Assembly (NCBI GenBank): GCA_964584305.1
Contig: CAZOZL010000001.1
Location: forward strand, 396,150-460,149
DNA: 64,000 nucleotides
Direction of reading: 5' to 3'
Source of the DNA: SB11 sp964584305
GTDB taxonomy: Bacteria; Bacteroidota; Bacteroidia; UBA8524
Below are positions 60,147-64,000 of the stretch, in pieces. Numbering within the stretch: the stretch's first letter is position 1; every line of letters begins with the position of its first letter. The position numbers were made by a program, and so were the translations under genes. A model generated the notes under the pieces. That model saw only the letters and a list, made by a program, of their open reading frames with translations, was not told the DNA's origin and ran no database searches.

Positions 60147-61412
60147 ATGGACTATTATAGTTGGCTTGTAATTATTATAACACTCACCTTATCCGCCTTC
60201 TTTTCAGGAATTGAAATTGCTTTTATCACTGCTAATAAACTCCGTATAGAGCTTAAAAAAACACAAGGTAACTTTATTGCTCGTTTAGTAGGCAAGTATG
60301 TAAAAGAGCCTTCTCGCTTTATAAGTACAACACTGGTATGCAACAATTTTGTAATTGTTATTTATGGTATTTATATGGGTATGGTAATAGAAGGTGCAAT
60401 GCGAGACCTACTGCCAGCAGCATACCAAAACGAGGCATTGATACTGTTTACACAAATTATAATATCTACCGTAGTTGTTTTAATATTTGCCGAGTTTTTG
60501 CCAAAAGTAATTTTTAGAGCTAACTCTGATAGAATGTTGTTTGCCTTGGCTCTCCCTTTTCGTGTTTTCTATTTCATTTTTTTACCCGTTACCCGCTTTG
60601 CTGAGTGGGCAGCCATTGGTATGATAAAGTTTTTTACCAAAGCACCATTGCCTAAACAAGGCAACTATTCCTTTACAAAGATAGACCTTGACCAATACGT
60701 TAGTGAAAGTGCTAATATGGATTTGGACGAAGGTACGGACGTGGATGCAGAGATGTTTAAAAATGCACTCGATTTTGACAAACTGAAAGCGCGTGATTGT
60801 ATGCTGCCCCGTACAGATGTAATAGGCATTGAAGTAAATGATGACATTGAAGTATTGTACCAGTTGTTTATAAGCAGCGGACATTCACGCATATTGCTAT
60901 ACCAAGATACTATTGATACTATTATTGGCTATGCCCACCAAGTAGATATGTTTAAACAGCCAAAACTAATTAAAGATATTTTGATACCTATTATAATGGT
61001 TACGGAATCTACCCCTGCCAGCGATTTACTAAAACGGTTTACTGCCGAAAGGAAAAGTATTGCTTTGGTATTGGATGAGTTTGGAGGGACAGCAGGTATT
61101 GTTACACTTGAAGATATTTTAGAAGAGATTATTGGCGATATTGATGACGAGCATGATGTAGAAGAACTGTTAGAGAAAAAAATTAGTGATACCGAGTTTG
61201 AGTTTTCAGCAAGATTTGAGATTGATTACCTAAATGAAACCTACCACCTAAATATTCCCGAAGGAGAGTATGAAACCTTAGGTGGGTTTATCATTGTGCA
61301 CCACGGAGACATACCAGCAGCAGGCGAAAAACTAACTTTTGAAGGGTTTAAAATAACGATACTAAAACAAGAAAGTGCCCGTATTGAAGAAGTACTACTA
61401 AAAGTGATATGA
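60147..61412 (+). CDS. CNNM/CorC-type CBS-domain membrane protein (hemolysin family)
   Basis: A 421-residue protein. Residues 1-170 are a DUF21/CNNM membrane domain (LVIIITLTLSAFFSGIEIAF, FVIVIYGIYMGMVIEGAM, FTQIIISTVVVLIFAEFLPKVIF). Two CBS domains follow (MLPRTDVIGIEVNDDIEVLYQL, DILIPIIMVTESTPASDLLKRF), then EFGGTAGIVTLEDILEEIIGDIDDEHD and a C-terminal CorC/HlyC domain (EGEYETLGGFIIVHHGDIPA). Such proteins are thought to move magnesium or other divalent cations; the gliding protein GldE of Bacteroidota belongs to the same family, but nothing here proves it. It ends in TGA and is convergent with aspS. Confidence 0.92.
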   Translation: MDYYSWLVIIITLTLSAFFSGIEIAFITANKLRIELKKTQGNFIARLVGKYVKEPSRFISTTLVCNNFVIVIYGIYMGMVIEGAMRDLLPAAYQNEALILFTQIIISTVVVLIFAEFLPKVIFRANSDRMLFALALPFRVFYFIFLPVTRFAEWAAIGMIKFFTKAPLPKQGNYSFTKIDLDQYVSESANMDLDEGTDVDAEMFKNALDFDKLKARDCMLPRTDVIGIEVNDDIEVLYQLFISSGHSRILLYQDTIDTIIGYAHQVDMFKQPKLIKDILIPIIMVTESTPASDLLKRFTAERKSIALVLDEFGGTAGIVTLEDILEEIIGDIDDEHDVEELLEKKISDTEFEFSARFEIDYLNETYHLNIPEGEYETLGGFIIVHHGDIPAAGEKLTFEGFKITILKQESARIEEVLLKVI

Positions 61413-61419
61413 ATACAGA

Positions 61420-63180
61420 CTAATTAACCTTCAGCCCCAAATCATTCAACTGTTTTGTATCAACAGTACTTGGTGCATCAATCATTATGTCTCGTCCAGC
61501 GTTGTTTTTAGGAAAGGCAATAAAATCACGAATACTATCTCCCCCTCCAAATAATGCACATAAACGGTCGAAACCGAGAGCTAACCCACCATGTGGAGGT
61601 GCGCCATACTCAAAAGCATTCATTAAAAAACCAAACTGTTCTTGGGCTTCTTCTTTGCTAAAACCTAATAAATCAAACATTTTTGATTGTAAGTCTCTAT
61701 CGTGAATACGGATAGAGCCGCCGCCAATTTCCCAGCCGTTTAATACCATGTCGTAGGCATTGGCACGCACGGCACCAGGGTGGGTGTTTATCAACGCCAT
61801 ATCATCAGGGTTGGGCGAGGTAAAGGGATGGTGCATAGCAAACCATCGGTTTTCTTCTTCGCCCCATTCTAATAATGGAAAATCGACTACCCAAAGCGGG
61901 GCAAACTTGTTTTTATCACGAAGTTCTAACCGAGTTCCCATCTCCAGCCTAACATCGCTCAAAGCACTACGGGTTTTGTTCGTATCACCAGCTAATACTA
62001 ATATTAAATCACCGTCTTTTGCATCAAAGGCATTTGCCCAAGCCTGTTTTTGCTCATTGTTAAAAAATTTATCTACGCTGCTTTTTATGTTATCCTTTTC
62101 TACTTTTGCCCATATCATACCGCTCATGCCTCGTCTTGGGTCTCTCACAAAATCGGTAAGGGCATCCAATTGTTTGCGGGTATATGTAGCACATCCTTTA
62201 ACACAAATACCAACTACTATTTCAGCATCATCAAATACTTTAAAACCTGTATTTCTTTGCATTACGCCTTCACCCTGTATAGGAGAAATAAGTTCTACAA
62301 ATTTCATATCAAAGCGAGTATCGGGTTTGTCGCTTCCATAGTATTTCATAGCATCGGCATAGGTTATTCTTGGGAAATCTCCCAGTTCAATACCTTTAAC
62401 GGTGTTAAACAAATGTTTTACTAAGCCTTCAAAAGTGTTTAGTATATCCTCTCGCTCCACAAAACTCATTTCACAATCTATTTGGGTAAATTCTGGCTGG
62501 CGGTCGGCACGTAAATCCTCATCTCTAAAACATTTTACCATTTGAAAGTAGCGGTCAAATCCTGCAATCATAAGCAGTTGCTTAAAAGTTTGCGGGCTTT
62601 GTGGCAAGGCATAAAACTGTCCTTGGTTCATGCGTGAAGGCACTATAAAGTCTCTTGCTCCTTCGGGGGTAGATTTTATTAGTACAGGAGTTTCTACCTC
62701 TATAAATTTTTGAGTATCTAAATAGTTGCGGGTTTCTTTGGCTAAGCGGTGGCGTAGCTCCATATTGGCACGCACTACATTACGCCGAAGGTCTAAATAG
62801 CGGTATTTCAAGCGTAACTCTTCGCCGCCATCCGTTTTTTCTTCAATGGTAAACGGAGGTGTTTTTGCCGCATTTAATATTTTAAAACTCTCGGTAATAA
62901 TTTCAATTTCGCCTGTGGCTATTTTTAGGTTTTTGTTACTACGTTCAGCTACTTTGCCAGTGGCTTGTATCACAAATTCACGTCCTAAACCCTGTGCTGC
63001 TTCAAAAAGGGCAGCATCAGTTTCCATATTAAAAACCAGTTGGGTAATACCGTACCTATCCCGCAAATCAACAAAAGTCATCCCGCCAAATTCTCTCAAT
63101 TTGGCTACCCAACCTGCTAATGTTACCGTTTGCCCAATATTTTTAATAGCAAGCTCGCCACACGTATTTGTTCTGTACAT
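61420..63180 (-). CDS. aspS: aspartyl-tRNA synthetase
   Basis: A 586-residue class II synthetase. The N-terminal OB fold (about residues 10-110) binds the anticodon. Class II motifs: motif 1 in EVETPVLIKSTPEGARDF, motif 2 in FRDEDLRADRQPEFTQIDCEMSF, and motif 3 in GLALGFDRLCALFGG. The bacterial insertion domain (about 290-420) is present. It charges tRNA-Asp, and the length (586) is typical of the bacterial type. The tRNA-Glu in this window is not its substrate. It is convergent with the CNNM gene. Confidence 0.97.
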   Translation of the reverse strand: MYRTNTCGELAIKNIGQTVTLAGWVAKLREFGGMTFVDLRDRYGITQLVFNMETDAALFEAAQGLGREFVIQATGKVAERSNKNLKIATGEIEIITESFKILNAAKTPPFTIEEKTDGGEELRLKYRYLDLRRNVVRANMELRHRLAKETRNYLDTQKFIEVETPVLIKSTPEGARDFIVPSRMNQGQFYALPQSPQTFKQLLMIAGFDRYFQMVKCFRDEDLRADRQPEFTQIDCEMSFVEREDILNTFEGLVKHLFNTVKGIELGDFPRITYADAMKYYGSDKPDTRFDMKFVELISPIQGEGVMQRNTGFKVFDDAEIVVGICVKGCATYTRKQLDALTDFVRDPRRGMSGMIWAKVEKDNIKSSVDKFFNNEQKQAWANAFDAKDGDLILVLAGDTNKTRSALSDVRLEMGTRLELRDKNKFAPLWVVDFPLLEWGEEENRWFAMHHPFTSPNPDDMALINTHPGAVRANAYDMVLNGWEIGGGSIRIHDRDLQSKMFDLLGFSKEEAQEQFGFLMNAFEYGAPPHGGLALGFDRLCALFGGGDSIRDFIAFPKNNAGRDIMIDAPSTVDTKQLNDLGLKVN

Positions 63181-63326
63181 AGTGCCGCAAAAATAGGAAA
63201 GGGGAAGTTTAAATCTCTGTGTAAACTTTAAAAGTTTGACAAAATAGGATAGAAGACAGTTATTTATTTATAAATAAAATTCTTGTTAGTGTTATTTGCA
63301 AGCATCTTTTAAGTAAATTGCTATTT

Positions 63327-64000
63327 ATGAATCCAGACACAATTGCAACTACTGCAACTACTGCAACTACTGCTCTTTCCCTATTAAGCCCATACCTTGC
63401 TGAAGGAGGAAAAGAATTTGCCAAAATTGCTGCCAAAAACCTTTGGGTTTTTTTAAAGCAGAAACTAAAGGGAAAAAAAGAAGAACAACAACTTATTGAG
63501 TTTGAGAAAAACCCAACCAATGAAAGGGAAATAAAAGAGTTTGCAAAGGTATTGGAACGGCTAATGCAAGAAAATGAAACCTTGAAAAACGAATTAGAAC
63601 AACGGATAAACGAAGTTACAATAATCAACAATATAGGAAAGATAAAGGTAGAGAAAAATACATTTAAAAATAAAGGGAATGTAATTATTGAAAGACAAAA
63701 AATAACTAATATTTCCTTTTCATTAGATGATACACCCCTAATAAAAGAGATTAAGGACATAGCGGAAATACTGGCTGCAATTCCTTCCGACAATATAGAA
63801 TTGATAGCTAAACAAAACGAAAAATTAGAAAAACTAAAAAACAAAGAAAAACAGTTTAAAGAAACAGTACTTCAATTGGCAGAGAGTTTTTCACGGATAG
63901 ATGTAAACACAGAAAGGTTAGGGATAGCCAAGGCATTATTTAATAAAGGTAAATTTAAAGAAGCCGATGCCGCTTTAAATGCTACTGAAATGGAGCAGGA
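63327..64000 (+). CDS. TPR-type protein with N-terminal coiled coil, 3' end outside the window
   Basis: An open frame of 224 codons from ATG 63327 that reaches the right edge without a stop. It starts MNPDTIATTATTATTALSLL and has a helix SPYLAEGGKEFAKIAAKN, then a coiled coil (residues 50-115), a beta-type segment NIGKIKVEKNTFKNKGNVII, another coiled coil and RLGIAKALFNKGKFKEADAA, which looks like the first TPR-like helix pair. N-termini of this kind precede TPR and predicted effector domains in proteins linked to bacterial conflict systems, but the C-terminal part that would decide this is missing. The overlapping minus-strand frame is Ser/Phe rich and rejected. Confidence 0.75.
   Translation, partial: MNPDTIATTATTATTALSLLSPYLAEGGKEFAKIAAKNLWVFLKQKLKGKKEEQQLIEFEKNPTNEREIKEFAKVLERLMQENETLKNELEQRINEVTIINNIGKIKVEKNTFKNKGNVIIERQKITNISFSLDDTPLIKEIKDIAEILAAIPSDNIELIAKQNEKLEKLKNKEKQFKETVLQLAESFSRIDVNTERLGIAKALFNKGKFKEADAALNATEMEQ
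63345..63371 (+). repeat. 9-bp tandem repeat, three units
   Basis: GCAACTACT is repeated three times within the start of the TPR-type gene (residues Ala-Thr-Thr, three times). Confidence 0.9.

Noticed and set aside
61760..62341. A 193-codon plus-strand frame opposite aspS
   Set aside because: Antisense shadow of a conserved synthetase gene.
63260..63844. A 194-codon minus-strand open frame at the right edge
   Set aside because: Very rich in Phe and Ser, with stretches such as VVAVVAVVAIV that mirror the plus-strand tandem repeat; the plus frame has a normal composition and coiled-coil pattern.

Overview
The window is about 37-40% G+C by eye and encodes a chromosome segment of a member of the Bacteroidota. 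Evidence for this: two large secreted proteins that end in the gliding-motility/T9SS type B sorting domain, a Bacteroidota-type promoter element (TTG, about 20 nt, TAnnTTTG) in front of several genes, FKBP-type lipoprotein/periplasmic isomerase paralogues, a eukaryote-type NADP isocitrate dehydrogenase, a RumA/RlmD methyltransferase, and several interspersed palindromic repeats of the kind common in this phylum. TGA, TAA and TAG are all used as stops by intact genes. The genus cannot be fixed from the sequence alone.

Layout. 1-2.9 kb: three tandem FKBP peptidyl-prolyl isomerase genes (the first cut by the window edge), then an rfbB-like dehydratase. 4.3-8.1 kb: rhodanese-thioredoxin lipoprotein, hibernation factor, tRNA-Glu, gap, a BadF-type sugar kinase. 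8.1-12.7 kb: a GIY-YIG-like gene, the divergent katA/oxyR pair and dnaN. 12.8-20.6 kb: a PI-PLC-like protein, then a compact run of rdgB, a DnaJ-domain membrane protein, asparaginase, an RluA-type pseudouridine synthase, folK and a serine beta-lactamase-like hydrolase. 20.6-21.1 kb: a decayed gene with two internal TGA codons. 21.3-28.6 kb: thioredoxin, two SDR-type epimerases, TfoX-like and GNAT proteins, fbaB, accD, and a glycosyltransferase. 29.0-29.65 kb: a DUF559 nuclease gene sitting between two perfect 74-bp direct repeats. 29.6-34.5 kb: rlmD-type methyltransferase, thioredoxin-fold protein, SPOR-like protein, icd. 34.7-45.3 kb: a secreted Cys-rich protein, two giant T9SS cargo proteins, a GH3-family protein and a polyprenyl synthetase. 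45.4-53.3 kb: KirBac-type channel, DinB-type proteins, prfA, lpxH-like, LUD protein. 53.5-63.2 kb: ftsH, kbl, comB, a geranylgeranyl-reductase-like flavoprotein, a CNNM/CBS protein, aspS. At the right edge an unfinished open frame begins, of the type seen in front of TPR-containing proteins.

Most of the content is housekeeping: central carbon metabolism (gap, fbaB, icd), lipid synthesis (accD, polyprenyl synthetase, lpxH-like), translation (tRNA-Glu, aspS, prfA, HPF, rRNA modification), nucleotide hygiene, and oxidative-stress defence (katA controlled by the adjacent OxyR, with thioredoxins). The unusual parts are the repeat-flanked DUF559 gene, the tandem FKBP array with silent-only divergence in one block, the pseudogene with TGA codons, the repeat families in the intergenic regions, and the truncated gene at the right end. 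No prophage, insertion sequence, CRISPR array or rRNA operon was seen.
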